The notes beneath the pieces are model-generated. The model saw only the letters and a program-made list of their open reading frames with translations, was not told where the DNA came from and did not search any database. From G963674685 sp964591275 (lineage in GTDB: Bacteria > Lernaellota > Lernaellaia > JACKCT01), in assembly GCA_964591275.1 (NCBI GenBank), contig CAZQAE010000036.1:1-52558 (forward strand): a DNA stretch of 52,558 nt. The letters are read 5' to 3'. This document shows, piece after piece, positions 34,029 to 43,600 of this stretch. The position numbers and the translations under genes are program-made. Within the stretch, counting starts at the first letter, position 1, and the number at the start of each line of letters is the position of its first letter.

Positions 34029-35192
34029 TTATAGCTTCTTGAGCGACTCGCGGATATTGCTTAAAGCCTTTGCGATGTTTTCGATGGAGTTGGCGTAGGA
34101 AAAACGCATATAGCCTTCGCCGTAAGCGCCGAAGGATGTTCCCGTCAGGCACGCGACGCCGGCCTCGTCCATAAAAAAGGTTTCCAGCCACTTGCTCTTT
34201 TTTCCAAGCTCTTTGACGTTCGGAAAAACGTAAAAAGCGCCCTTGGGTTTAAGGCACGTTATTCCGGGAATGTCGTTGAAGCCGTCCACGATAAAGTCGC
34301 GGCGCTTTTTGAACTCCGCAACCATGGCCAGCGCCGCGTCCTGCGGTCCCTTGATGGCTTCAACGCACGCGTACTGCACGAAGCTGTTGGTGCAGGAGTT
34401 GGAGTTGGTCATCAGTCGCGTGACATGCGAGGTGAGCGGCTCGGGCATGATGCCAAAACCCACGCGCCAGCCGGTCATGGCGTAGGTCTTGGAGAAGCCA
34501 TCCAGGATGATGGTGCGGTCCAGAATGTCCGGCTCCGTGGCGATGGTTTCAAACTTTCCATCATAAACCATGTTGAGATACATTTCGTCGGACAGTATCC
34601 AGATATCTTTTTCTTTGGCGATTTGCGCGACGGCTTTGAGGTCCTCGCGAGTCAGGACGCCGCCGGTGGGATTGTGCGGGGAGTTGAGAATAATCAGTTT
34701 CGTTTTGTCGGTGACGAGGTCGGCGAGTTGGTTCGCGTCGAAGGAAAATTCTTTTGATTCCAGCAAAGGCAGAGGGACGGACTTTGCGCCGATGAAGTTG
34801 ATGACCGATTCGTAGATCGGAAAGCCCGGATTCGGGTAGATGACTTCGTCGCCTTCGTTGGCGATGGCGATGATGGCGTAGAACATGATGGGCTTTGCGC
34901 CCGGCGTCACGACCACATTTTCCGGTGAAAAGTTTAATCCCCGGCGTCTGCCTGCGTCCTCGGCGATGGCGGCGCGCAGTTCCGGCATACCCGCGGACGG
35001 GCCGTAATGCGTGAATCCCTTGTCGAGGCCTTCTTTGGCGGCGTCGATAATGTTTTGCGGCGTGTCGAAATCCGGTTCGCCGATTTCCAGGTGAACGATC
35101 TGGCGACCCTGCGCTTCAAGCTGCCTGGCGCGGGCCAATACTTCAAAGGCGGTTTCAGTTCCCAGGCGACTCATTCTTTCAGCGATTTGCAT
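34029..35192 (-). CDS. PLP-dependent aminotransferase, class I/II (aspartate-type)
   Basis: 387 residues from ATG 35192, with GGGGAAAA as a plausible ribosome site; a TTG at 35222 is less likely. IVHLEIGEPDFDTP near the start, YPNPGFPIYES, SPHNPTGG (substrate Asn), LSDEMYLNMVY (Asp/Tyr to the PLP ring), FSKTYAMTGWRVGF with the Schiff-base Lys, and RFSYANS with the carboxylate-binding Arg are all present. It moves amino groups between aspartate or similar amino acids and 2-oxoglutarate. The precise substrate cannot be fixed. Confidence 0.93.
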   Translation of the reverse strand: MQIAERMSRLGTETAFEVLARARQLEAQGRQIVHLEIGEPDFDTPQNIIDAAKEGLDKGFTHYGPSAGMPELRAAIAEDAGRRRGLNFSPENVVVTPGAKPIMFYAIIAIANEGDEVIYPNPGFPIYESVINFIGAKSVPLPLLESKEFSFDANQLADLVTDKTKLIILNSPHNPTGGVLTREDLKAVAQIAKEKDIWILSDEMYLNMVYDGKFETIATEPDILDRTIILDGFSKTYAMTGWRVGFGIMPEPLTSHVTRLMTNSNSCTNSFVQYACVEAIKGPQDAALAMVAEFKKRRDFIVDGFNDIPGITCLKPKGAFYVFPNVKELGKKSKWLETFFMDEAGVACLTGTSFGAYGEGYMRFSYANSIENIAKALSNIRESLKKL

Positions 35193-35360
35193 TGTTTTCC
35201 CCAAAAATTTGTTGGCCAACAAGACGCATATTGTACACGCTTAACGGGGCGCTTCAAGGGGAGGGGCGACTGACGGTCTGATTGCCGAACCAGCGATTTC
35301 ATCAGATCTTTTCCGGTTATGTTGCACACTTAAATAACCTCATTCGATTGTCGACAAGCT

Positions 35361-36230
35361 ATGAAATGCATTAGAATCGTTTTTAAGATGAGGAAGCAAC
35401 CACAATCATTAAGGCCATTGGGATTTGCGGCGGGGTGGGTTGTGCTGCTGATCGGCATGACATTTTTGTGCTTGTTCGGCGCCTGTTCAAATGACCGAGC
35501 GACCGTCATTGCGCCGCCGGACTTCGTCAATTCCATTGGGATGCAGTTTTCACTCATTCCCGCGGGAAGCGTTATCGTTGGGCATGATGTCATTAATTGC
35601 GATTCTAATGCCAAAGAACCCCCGCGACAAAGGATAAACATCACCAAGCCTTTCTACTTGAGTCGCCATGAGGTCACGCAAAAACAGTGGCAGGCGCTCA
35701 TTCATTTCAATCCCAGCCAACCGATTCAGGATCCGAGGCGCCCGGTGAACTCTGTGAACCTTCACGACATCAAAAAATTCATCGACAAGCTCAACGAAAA
35801 AGAGGGCGGACAACTCTACTGGATTCCAACCCGCATGCAGTGGGAATACGCCGCCCGCTCGGGCACAAACGGCAAATATTGCTTCGGCGACGACATCGAG
35901 AAACTTGACGACTACGCCTGGACCGACCGGAACTCACCCGCGGACTCAAGCCGCCCCGTGGGTCTTTTAAAAAGCAGTCGGTGGGGTTTATTCGACATGC
36001 ACGGCAATGTTTACGAATGGACGCAGTCCTCCATGTTCGACGAATCGGATCATGAGGCGCTCATTAAAAAGCCTGTCGGAGAACTCCCCGAAAAGCCCCC
36101 CGAATACGAGCTCAGCCGCTGTTGGGGTTACGGCGAACGGGGTAGCCGCGTTCCGTTTGTGGATGGCCTTGAAACCACGTACCGCTACGCACTCCTGGGT
36201 TTTCGCCTGGCGCGAGTTATAGATAAATGA
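35361..36230 (+). CDS. FGE-fold lipoprotein (third in the window)
   Basis: 289 residues from ATG 35361 (ATG 35388 is an alternative; neither has a strong ribosome site). A signal ends in the lipobox FGAC. The domain starts FVNSIGMQFSLIPAGSVIVG and continues with YLSRHEVTQKQWQAL, WIPTRMQWEYAARSGT and GLFDMHGNVYEWTQ, and ends YRYALLGFRLARV. This is the SUMF1/EgtB-like fold without catalytic cysteines. Unlike the other two FGE-fold genes it lacks the shared 112-nt end and has no avd-like remnant after it, so it is an ordinary member. Probable role: periplasmic or surface binding or structural protein. Confidence 0.85.
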   Translation: MKCIRIVFKMRKQPQSLRPLGFAAGWVVLLIGMTFLCLFGACSNDRATVIAPPDFVNSIGMQFSLIPAGSVIVGHDVINCDSNAKEPPRQRINITKPFYLSRHEVTQKQWQALIHFNPSQPIQDPRRPVNSVNLHDIKKFIDKLNEKEGGQLYWIPTRMQWEYAARSGTNGKYCFGDDIEKLDDYAWTDRNSPADSSRPVGLLKSSRWGLFDMHGNVYEWTQSSMFDESDHEALIKKPVGELPEKPPEYELSRCWGYGERGSRVPFVDGLETTYRYALLGFRLARVIDK

Positions 36231-36325
36231 TCGTGATGCCGGATACGCCGGGAAGCGCCGGAGCCTCTTGCTAAACTTAATTCGACAGTGAATGAAATTA
36301 TGCAAAAGACACGGCTTCTGTTTAT

Positions 36326-36553
36326 CTAAAATATTTTTTCCAGAAGTTGCGTGAGCAGCGATGGGAGATGTTTGTAGGCGGCCAGGGCGGCCAATGCGAA
36401 AAGTGCGCAGAGAGTCAGGAGAGCGGCGCCACGTGTGAGCAGATTGGTGAAGATGTCCACTTGAAGCTGATCCGTCAGTTCGCCCATGGCCAGTTCGACG
36501 TCGGTTTCTGAAGGGAGGTCTTTTTTTTGTTTCCCCCGCTTCGTTTTAAGCAT
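36326..36553 (-). CDS. Small single-pass membrane protein after flgE
   Basis: 75 residues; AGGAAAG precedes the ATG. A basic start (KTKRGKQKKDLPSE) is followed by an acidic helix (TDVELAMGELTDQLQVDIF), one hydrophobic segment (GAALLTLCALFALAALAAY) and a short tail. It is the last gene of the fliK-flgD-flgE run, after a hairpin. No family is recognised; small membrane proteins at this position occur in some flagellar clusters. Confidence 0.6.
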   Translation of the reverse strand: MLKTKRGKQKKDLPSETDVELAMGELTDQLQVDIFTNLLTRGAALLTLCALFALAALAAYKHLPSLLTQLLEKIF

Positions 36554-36637
36554 TTATCTTTCCTGCCCTGTAATCGCTATCGACCGATTCGGCATAGAAC
36601 TTCAGCTATACACCACATCTCTCACTAACGAAATGGT

Positions 36638-36668
36638 TGCGCCGGGGCCTGGCACGAGCCCCGGCGCA
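36638..36668 (-). terminator. 11-bp hairpin between flgE and the small membrane protein gene
   Basis: TGCGCCGGGGC (36638-36648) and GCCCCGGCGCA (36658-36668) are exact complements around a nine-base loop, 20 bases after the flgE stop. No T-run follows on the minus strand, so it may be an mRNA 3'-protecting or attenuating hairpin rather than a full terminator. Confidence 0.5.
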
Positions 36669-36688
36669 CTAGGGAATCACGAAGGATT

Positions 36689-37990
36689 CTATCGCTTCAA
36701 GTTGAGCAGTTCAGTCAACATCTCATCGGTCGTGGAGATTGACCGGCTGTTCGCCTGGTAGCCGCGTTGCGTGGTGATCATTTGCACGAACTGTTGCGCC
36801 ATGTCCACGTTGGACATCTCCAGCGTATTGGAGAAGATGCGTCCGTTGCCGGCGGTGTCGGCTACGCCGATGATCGGCGGGCCTGACTGCGTGGTTTCCT
36901 GATAAACGTTGCCGCCGACCTGGGTTAGCTTTTCCGGCGTGTTGAAGTTGGCCATGGTGATCTGTGCGAACTGGACCGTTTCGCCGTTGTTGTATTTTCC
37001 CTCGATGATGCCATCCGTGTTGATGGAAATGGACTGCAAATAACTCGGGCCCGATCCGTCCTGGCTCTGGAAGGACACGGCGGACTGCGCGCCGAATTGC
37101 GTGGAGCCTGAAAATCCCGTTCCGCCGTCGGCGATGGAGTCGCCGAAATCGAAGCCGATGGTCTGTGCCTGAGTGGCGCCGCCGGAGAAATCGAAGCTGG
37201 ATGTGGCGGTGGTTTCGCTCACGAGTCCGCCATCGGTGTTAAATTCCATCGTTCCGTTGGCGCATATGGTGTCCACGCCGGTGGTGTGGTCGTCGGCGGG
37301 CGTTACAGCATTCCATTCCCAGGTGTTGCCGGTGGGATTCTCCGCCGTCTTCCGGAAGTAGGCTGTCACCTGATGGCTTTCGCCGAGGCTGTCATAGACC
37401 GTGATCGATGCGGAGAAGTTGGATGTGGTGTCGGGATCAGTGGCATCGAAGGCGAGGCCGCCAGGATTGATCTCGGCGTTGGCATCCAGGTTGGCGAAGA
37501 TCTCGATGCCAGTTCCGTTTCCCGTGGGTTTGGGTTCCAGAGGAGCGTTTCCGATACGGATGTCCGACGGCGTGCCCGTGACTTCGCCTTCGGCGTTAAG
37601 CACATAACCCTGCAGGAAATATCCGTTCGGATTGACGACATAACCCGTGGAGTTGATCTGGAAGTTGCCGGCGCGAGTGTAGAAATTGCCGTCGTTCACC
37701 TCGCTGCTCAACAGGAAGAACCCCGCTCCTTCGATGGCCATATCCGTGACGCTTTCGGTGGATTGCAGGCCGCCCTGTGTGAATACCTGGGATACGGCTT
37801 CGAGTTGGGATCCGCGTCCCACCGTCGCGCCGGAATCCGCCGTACTCGACAGAATGTCGGAAAAGTCGCCGCGTGACGCCTTGAAGGCCGGCGTGTTGAT
37901 GTTGGCGAGGTTGTTGCCGATGATCTCCATGGCCAAGCTATTAGCGATAAGGCCGGAGATACCCGAGTACATCGTTCCTATGATTGCCAT
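36689..37990 (-). CDS. flgE: Flagellar hook protein FlgE
   Basis: 433 residues from ATG 37990, chosen for AAGGAG upstream. N-terminal MYSGISGLIANSLAMEIIGNN-LANINTPAF and C-terminal SNVDMAQQFVQMITTQRGYQ-ANSRSISTTDEML are the conserved rod/hook coiled-coil ends that build the axial core. The middle holds the FlgE D1/D2 surface domains (FNTPEKLTQVGGNVYQETTQSG). FlgE polymerises outside the cell into the hook. The gene lies downstream of flgD with a 161-nt gap containing a small CCTTCC-CT-GGAAGG palindrome. Confidence 0.96.
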   Translation of the reverse strand: MAIIGTMYSGISGLIANSLAMEIIGNNLANINTPAFKASRGDFSDILSSTADSGATVGRGSQLEAVSQVFTQGGLQSTESVTDMAIEGAGFFLLSSEVNDGNFYTRAGNFQINSTGYVVNPNGYFLQGYVLNAEGEVTGTPSDIRIGNAPLEPKPTGNGTGIEIFANLDANAEINPGGLAFDATDPDTTSNFSASITVYDSLGESHQVTAYFRKTAENPTGNTWEWNAVTPADDHTTGVDTICANGTMEFNTDGGLVSETTATSSFDFSGGATQAQTIGFDFGDSIADGGTGFSGSTQFGAQSAVSFQSQDGSGPSYLQSISINTDGIIEGKYNNGETVQFAQITMANFNTPEKLTQVGGNVYQETTQSGPPIIGVADTAGNGRIFSNTLEMSNVDMAQQFVQMITTQRGYQANSRSISTTDEMLTELLNLKR

Positions 37991-38151
37991 GAATTGCTCC
38001 TTTCCACCGTACATCCATCGGTGGTCGCAGGGGGCTTGTCCATCGCGTTCCTTCCCTGGAAGGGACTCGCCAGGTTTTCCGTGATTAATTTCCTCAAAAT
38101 GATTTCCTTAAGGTCTTATTTTCATATGTTCGAATCTATTTCGAAAACAGA

Positions 38152-38820
38152 TTATTCCATCACTTCATAAAGGCTGCCGAAAACGACCTTCTGGCCGTTG
38201 ATTTCCAACTCCGGCGCTCCGTTGGCGAAGGAGACGGATGTGACGCGACCGCTGATCATCGTTTGAACCGGGATCGCGTCGCCTATCTCATTCGTCGCCG
38301 AGACTTCGAATGTGTAAGCGCCTTCTGCAAGTGGGCTGTTGTTCATGTCTTTTCCGTCCCACACCAGCTTTTGATCGCCCGAGTCCATGTTCGACTTTGT
38401 AATCTGCCGCACCACCGAACCGCCTTCGTCGTATATGGTGACCTCGACCTCATGGGCGTCGCTGTCGAGATAGAAATGCATGTCGACGTTTTCGCCTTCC
38501 TGCAGGTTGATCGAATCACCGCTCGCTTTGACCTCTTTGCCGATAAGCGAAAGGCTTTGCGCGTTGTTAATGCTTGACTGATAGAGTTGCAGGGTTTCCA
38601 GATTTTCATTCGTGGCGCGCTGCTCTTCAACCTGGCTCAGGCTGGCGAGTTGGCTGAGAAAATCCTGGTTGTTCATCGGGTCGAGGGGGTCTTGATTCCG
38701 AAGTTGCGTGACCAGGAGATTCAAAAACACATCCCGGCTCAACATGTCCTCGCTGCCCTTGGTTTCACTGGCTGCCGTGTAGGCTGCGCTGCTGGCAAAA
38801 TTGACTCCCTGTACTGACAT
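38152..38820 (-). CDS. flgD: Flagellar hook cap/scaffolding protein FlgD
   Basis: 222 residues; AAGGAG before the ATG. The start region FLNLLVTQLRNQDPLDPMNN-QDFLSQLASLSQVEE is the conserved FlgD N-terminus. The C-terminal half (DAHEVEVTIYDEGGSVVRQI to VWDGKDMNNSPLAEGAYTF) is the FlgD Ig-like/tudor domain with its VWDG...G.Y motif. It caps the growing hook and guides FlgE assembly. Gene order fliK-flgD-flgE is the standard one. Confidence 0.96.
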   Translation of the reverse strand: MSVQGVNFASSAAYTAASETKGSEDMLSRDVFLNLLVTQLRNQDPLDPMNNQDFLSQLASLSQVEEQRATNENLETLQLYQSSINNAQSLSLIGKEVKASGDSINLQEGENVDMHFYLDSDAHEVEVTIYDEGGSVVRQITKSNMDSGDQKLVWDGKDMNNSPLAEGAYTFEVSATNEIGDAIPVQTMISGRVTSVSFANGAPELEINGQKVVFGSLYEVME

Positions 38821-38831
38821 CAGATCTCTCC

Positions 38832-40826
38832 TTATGCCGTTACGCTGATAGTCCCGTTGAGGTTGTGTCTTTCGGCTCGGGGATTCGCGTTCATGTCGAT
38901 TTCACCGGTGGCCTTATCGACCGGGCGGCCCTGCCGATTTGGCGCATTCCAGTCTCTTTGAGCCGCGTTTTCGTTGGCGCCGTGAGACCCTTCTTTTATC
39001 CAGCCCTCTTTGATCTCGAATTGATCCAGTCGAATGTCTTGCTGTTGCAGCGCCTCGCGCAATCTCGGCGCTTCGGTTTCGAGTACGGCGCGAACGCTTT
39101 GGGATTCCACGGTGATGACCGCTTTGGCCACGGAATTTTTGACGTCGATTTCCAGTCGCAGCCTTCCCAGGTGCGCGGGTTTGAGCACGAGGACGCTGCG
39201 TCCTCCTCCGCTTTGCGCGAGTTGAACGAAGCGCCCCGAGGTTTTATTCACAATCGCTTGGATTTGCTCTACACGTAGCGCCATCTGCGTTCCCGGCGGC
39301 GAAGCGGTTTTGCTGACTGTTGAGGTTGTCTTCTGCGATCCGTCCGGGAGCGGAACTATTGCACGTATGGGTTCTGTATTGTGCTTCGGGGCCGAATCCG
39401 CCTGCTTCATCATGGCGGGTTCTTCTTCCGTAAAATGAACTGTTGTGTTTTCCTTTTGTGCGTACGCGGCGGCCTTTTCATTCACCTGCGGGTTGCCGAT
39501 AAAGCGTGGCGAATTTTTCGTTGTCATTCTCTTTTGATCAACCGAGGTTTCAAGTCCATGTTTCCGGGATGAATCCGATGTTGGCGCGAACTGGTTGACA
39601 TGGCTGGGCAACACCTCTGATGCCGCCTGTTTAATATTTAAGAGAGACGGACTTGGAAATCGTGAACCTTGGGCCGGCGTTTTTGTCAATGTCGACGCCA
39701 AAGCCTCTTTGTTGGCTATCGGCGCCCACATTTTCTTTCTGCCGCTCACTATTTCATCAAGTCCGTCTCCCTTGAGAATGTTGCTTTGCATTTCAAAACG
39801 TCCGCGCGCGGCGCGATCGATTCTGGTCAGTTTTTTCATGGCTGAACTGAGAGTCTCAATTTCACCTTTGTTTTCGGCTTGGGCGATTGTGGCCTTTGCG
39901 GATTCAATGCCGAGTTGCTCCGGCAAAACGACAATGGGTTTTGAGGCGGCTTCCGACTTCATTCCATTGACATTCGCGGAGTTTTGTAAATCGCCGCCCA
40001 GCAAATTGGCCGCAGGATCGCTTTTTGCGCCAAAGACCTGGCTTTGCGAACTTTGCTCTGTCCCGAAAACCGTACTGTCGGCGAAAACCACATTGCCGCC
40101 GAGACCGGTCGGCGCTGCGTTCTTTGCGGGGACGGATGTGGCAAATTCTTTGGAAACCGAGGTTCCTTTTTCTAAATCGCCGCCCAGCAAATTTGTCGCA
40201 GGATCGCTTTTTGCGCCAAAGACCTGGTTTTGCGAACTTTGCTCTGTGCCGAAAACCATATTGTCAGTGAAAACCACATTGCCGCCAAGACCGGTCGGCG
40301 CTGCGTTTTTTGCGGGGGCGGATGCGGCAAATTCTTTGGAAAGGGAAGTTCCTTTTTGTAAATCACCGATAACCAAATTCGCCAAGGGATCGCTTATTGC
40401 GCCCGAGGCGGGTTGGGAAGCAAAGGGTGATTCCTGTGCCTCGGCGCCGAAAACCCCATTGCCGCCGAGACCGGCGTCGTGTGTTTTCCCGCTGGATGAA
40501 AAGTAGCCGGAAATATCCGGCGCTGATTGCCCGCCTTGCGCAAGGACTGATCCGGATGAGCGACCGGTCGTCGCCCCTTCCGGATCAGCAAAGATGTTGG
40601 ACCGGCCGGTAATTTCGTTTTGTGGGTTTTCCTGGCTGGATTGAGGATGACTTGCGTGGATTTTTGTTCGAACCTGAGCCAGCGCGTTTATGGCCTGCTG
40701 AGCGATGTTCTCGGCAACACCAGCGAAGTCTGAAAAGCCTTCCGACGCTTCCGGCGTTTTGACGCCGCCCTTATTCCCCTGCGAGGGGAGGGTTTTGAAG
40801 TTGCCGATGAATTGGCTTTGCAGCAT
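38832..40826 (-). CDS. fliK: Flagellar hook-length control protein FliK
   Basis: About 664 residues from ATG 40826. The long N-terminal region is low-complexity and contains two near-identical 62-residue repeats. The C-terminal ~120 residues hold the FliK specificity-switch domain: LVLKPAHLGRLRLEID, then TVESQSVRAVLETEAPRLRE and LDQFEIKEG, ending in a polar tail. FliK is exported and acts as a tape measure that stops hook growth by signalling FlhB. Its length is near the long end of the family. flgD starts 11 nt after its stop. Confidence 0.92.
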   Translation of the reverse strand: MLQSQFIGNFKTLPSQGNKGGVKTPEASEGFSDFAGVAENIAQQAINALAQVRTKIHASHPQSSQENPQNEITGRSNIFADPEGATTGRSSGSVLAQGGQSAPDISGYFSSSGKTHDAGLGGNGVFGAEAQESPFASQPASGAISDPLANLVIGDLQKGTSLSKEFAASAPAKNAAPTGLGGNVVFTDNMVFGTEQSSQNQVFGAKSDPATNLLGGDLEKGTSVSKEFATSVPAKNAAPTGLGGNVVFADSTVFGTEQSSQSQVFGAKSDPAANLLGGDLQNSANVNGMKSEAASKPIVVLPEQLGIESAKATIAQAENKGEIETLSSAMKKLTRIDRAARGRFEMQSNILKGDGLDEIVSGRKKMWAPIANKEALASTLTKTPAQGSRFPSPSLLNIKQAASEVLPSHVNQFAPTSDSSRKHGLETSVDQKRMTTKNSPRFIGNPQVNEKAAAYAQKENTTVHFTEEEPAMMKQADSAPKHNTEPIRAIVPLPDGSQKTTSTVSKTASPPGTQMALRVEQIQAIVNKTSGRFVQLAQSGGGRSVLVLKPAHLGRLRLEIDVKNSVAKAVITVESQSVRAVLETEAPRLREALQQQDIRLDQFEIKEGWIKEGSHGANENAAQRDWNAPNRQGRPVDKATGEIDMNANPRAERHNLNGTISVTA
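40019..40390 (-). repeat. Two tandem 186-nt repeats inside fliK
   Basis: Units 40019-40204 and 40205-40390 are nearly identical. Each encodes 62 residues containing FGTEQSSQ, FGAKSDPA, NLLGGDL, SKEFA and PAKNAAPTGLGGN. A more degenerate third unit can be recognised just N-terminal to them. In-frame gain or loss of a unit would change the length of FliK. Confidence 0.85.
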
Positions 40827-41166
40827 CAAGTCCGTCCTATGGATGCAGGCGTTGTTTTGCTATGGGCTATTCGCCTTAAACAGAATCTTCCATGAAATTT
40901 CTTCGCGATCCCACGCTTGCCTTTCGACAAGTAAGCAATCCTTATGCCACGAGGACCACTGTTGCATACTGGCTTGTAATATTTGGATAATTGCCCGTTC
41001 GGGCGATTTGTTCCGAAAAGGTGGAAGGGCCATTCTTTGCCGCCGGGGGGAAAAAATTGCTGGCGCGTCTGCGCCCAGGCTTTCGCGGGCGACTCCATAA
41101 TTATCGAAACTTATCCGTCTCGTCATTGTCAAAACAACCCACCAGTCGGCAAACACGGAGGAGCCC

Positions 41167-42267
41167 ATGAGAAGGTTCTGGCAATTTTTGGTGTTGATAT
41201 TGTGCGCCGCGTTGGCGATGGGCGCTTACCTCGAACAGGAGCAAAGCGTTTCAGAGCAAGTTTCGCCTCCCCAGCCAATGCCGACGCCTTTCTCAGACGA
41301 CGCGTGCGGGGCTCGTGAAGCGGTCATGACGATGGTTCAAGGCGTTGATCTCGGCGATGTGCAGTGGCGCATGGGCGTCGCCATTGTCCCCATTGTGTCA
41401 GCGAGTTGGCGGGGCGACGGGTCGATCACATCCTTGGATCGGGCGATCCGGCGTGGCCGTCTCAAGATCCGGGAGCACGGAGGCGGTCTGGTCCCCTGGC
41501 TCGAAGTGAAAAATACATCCAGAAATCCGATACTTCTGATGGCCGGCGAAATTCTTCTGGGCGGAAAGCAAAACCGCCTCGTGGCCAGTGATTTCCTGGT
41601 ACGTCCGCGTTCGGATTGGGTTAGAGTCCCGGTATTTTGCGGTGAGCAACATCGATGGACAGGCGGGTCCGGCGGCATGTTCAAAAGCTCGAAGACAATG
41701 GTCCCGGCGCCGATGCGTCGTGAATTGGGCGGCGGCGCCACGCAGGATTCTGTCTGGCGAGGGGCTGGCGAGCAACTATCCCGCTTCGGGGCTTCGACGG
41801 AAACGCAGAATATTCAAAAAATTTATGAAGACAGTGAACTGGGCAAAGCGCTCAAATGTTTTCACAAACCCTCCTGGAAATCATTTCCACGTGGAACCAT
41901 CGGCATGGTCGTTGTGGCCGGGCGTCGGGTTCTTGGCATTGAGGTGCTGGCCAGCAATAGGCTTTTTAAGGACAACTGGCGCAAAGTCCTCGACAGTATG
42001 CTGGCCGGGTATCCGCCGCTGCTGAATTTCTGCGGAGGCGTGGGCGGATATGATGAGATGAGACACGGCGTAAATCCCAGGGAAGCCGCGCGGCGCGCAT
42101 TGCGCAATCTGACAAACGCCAACTTCGATTCAAGCTTCGACGGCGGCGCTGGATGCGGCGTGCGCGTGAACTCGCTCGATGGCCTCGCGGGGCAGGCCCT
42201 GGTATATAATGGTGCCCTTGCGCGCTTGGGCGTTGTATCCGCCTGGCCAATGCGACGCAGCCACTAA
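41167..42267 (+). CDS. Exported protein with ARPP-1-like domain
   Basis: 366 residues; GGAGG precedes the ATG and the first 19 residues form a signal peptide (RRFWQFLVLILCAALAMGA). The central block LMAGEILLGGKQNRLVASDF followed by VPVFCGEQHRW matches the 'GEELvGakQNR...vpVsCvE.gRW' pattern of the ARPP-1 family, known only as a domain associated with resistance and phosphatase-like genes. The upstream 340 nt back to fliK show no gene. Function is unknown; the domain is usually cytoplasmic or exported with no tested activity. Confidence 0.6.
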   Translation: MRRFWQFLVLILCAALAMGAYLEQEQSVSEQVSPPQPMPTPFSDDACGAREAVMTMVQGVDLGDVQWRMGVAIVPIVSASWRGDGSITSLDRAIRRGRLKIREHGGGLVPWLEVKNTSRNPILLMAGEILLGGKQNRLVASDFLVRPRSDWVRVPVFCGEQHRWTGGSGGMFKSSKTMVPAPMRRELGGGATQDSVWRGAGEQLSRFGASTETQNIQKIYEDSELGKALKCFHKPSWKSFPRGTIGMVVVAGRRVLGIEVLASNRLFKDNWRKVLDSMLAGYPPLLNFCGGVGGYDEMRHGVNPREAARRALRNLTNANFDSSFDGGAGCGVRVNSLDGLAGQALVYNGALARLGVVSAWPMRRSH

Positions 42268-42543
42268 GTCTGAAAAATTTGGCCCAACAAATCGGGCTCG
42301 TTCACATCGTCAGCCGTCGGCAGCAAGGCAGCGATCTTATCTTTTCTGCCCATCAAAGCAGACTCCTCGGAAAAAGAATCGTCTGGAGTGAAGATCGACG
42401 CAATAAAGTTGCGGATGACTTAGAAACGAAATCTAACTGATCCTCAAGCCCTTGACTCCTTGACTCCGACAAATTGACACCATATCCCCGACCGGATAAC
42501 CTGCGGTGCTTGTCGATACTTTACATTTGATCGGGGTGGCGGC
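42268..42543. other. Intergenic stretch before the alpha/beta-hydrolase gene
   Basis: No gene is visible. It ends in a good promoter-like pair (TTGACA and TAACCT with 17 bases between). Confidence 0.5.
42474..42502 (+). promoter_or_regulatory. Sigma-70-like promoter for the alpha/beta-hydrolase gene
   Basis: TTGACA at 42474-42479 is followed after exactly 17 bases by TAACCT at 42497-42502, 41 bases before the ATG. The -35 box is perfect and the -10 box is fair. Confidence 0.45.
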
Positions 42544-43494
42544 ATGAAGAGGCTTAAACAGGCCTACGTGAAATCTTTCGACGACACCGATATCTATTAC
42601 GAGAGCATGGGAGAAGGGCTGCCCATCATTCTGCTCGACGGCATCGGTTGTTTTGGATTCGTGTGGAAATACTTCACGGAATACTTTTCATCCACAAACC
42701 GTTTCGTACACATTCATTATCGCGGTCACGGCAAAAGTTCCCTCCCGGATGACGAGAACAACTTGAGCATTCAGGACATTTGTCGCGACATCAAAGCGGC
42801 GCTCGACGACGACGGCGTCAAAAGCGGCGTCTTCATGGGTCATTCCATGGGCGTGCAGGTGATTTTCGAGTTCGCGAAAATGTATCCAAACATGATAAAG
42901 GGCCTGGTTCCCGTCTGCGGCAGTTATGGACACCCGCTGCGGACCTTCCGCGACATGTCGTTTCTGGATAAAATATTTCCGCTTCTGTACGTGCCCGGCG
43001 TTCTTACCCCCTGGGCGTTTTCACCGTTCTGGAAAGGCTTGCTTCCCACGCGCCTGGCCTGGGAGATCGCCATCAGGACCGACGTGAACGGGCATCTGCT
43101 CAAGCGCGATGACTTGATGCAATATTTCTACGATCTGTCCTCGGTTCCATTGCGTATTTTTATTAAGATGCTCGATCACGCCGCCCGGCACAGCGCCGAA
43201 GAATTTCTTCCGGAAATTACCGTGCCCACAATGATTATCGCCGGTGAGAACGACACATTCACGCCCCGTTGGCTTTCGGATCGGATGAAGGACCTTATTC
43301 CCAATTCGGAGATCATGATCATTCCCCACGGCACGCACACTGCTCCCATTGAAATGCCCCAGCTTTTCAATCTCCGCATCGAAAAATGGCTCAGGAAGCA
43401 ATTTAGCCAGTTGCCGCCTGATGAACCCAAGGAAAAAGCGGAGAAAAGCCCGCCGAGAAAAACGCGGAAGAAAAGAAAGTCCTCCGTGAACTAA
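42544..43494 (+). CDS. Alpha/beta-hydrolase fold enzyme
   Basis: 316 residues. The oxyanion region is LPIILLDGIGCFGFVWKYF, the nucleophile elbow is GHSMGVQ (Ser catalytic), GENDTFTP carries the acidic residue and HGTHTAP the His. HYRGHGKSS after the third strand is typical of esterase/lipase-like and epoxide-hydrolase-like members. The C-terminus ends in a Lys/Arg-rich tail (PPRKTRKKRKSSVN). Substrate unknown. It has its own promoter-like sequence. Confidence 0.9.
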   Translation: MKRLKQAYVKSFDDTDIYYESMGEGLPIILLDGIGCFGFVWKYFTEYFSSTNRFVHIHYRGHGKSSLPDDENNLSIQDICRDIKAALDDDGVKSGVFMGHSMGVQVIFEFAKMYPNMIKGLVPVCGSYGHPLRTFRDMSFLDKIFPLLYVPGVLTPWAFSPFWKGLLPTRLAWEIAIRTDVNGHLLKRDDLMQYFYDLSSVPLRIFIKMLDHAARHSAEEFLPEITVPTMIIAGENDTFTPRWLSDRMKDLIPNSEIMIIPHGTHTAPIEMPQLFNLRIEKWLRKQFSQLPPDEPKEKAEKSPPRKTRKKRKSSVN

Positions 43495-43600
43495 GGTTGG
43501 AAGAATCTAAAAAACCAAATTCTCACTTGACTTGTCCGTGACAAATACTCTACCGTTTGCACGGCATTTTAATCAGTCTTTTTGGGGGCTTGCAGCATAA

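Noticed and set aside
17469..36230. True sulfatase-activating FGE enzymes
   Set aside because: None of the three FGE-fold proteins has the paired catalytic cysteines in the last block, and no sulfatase gene is nearby.
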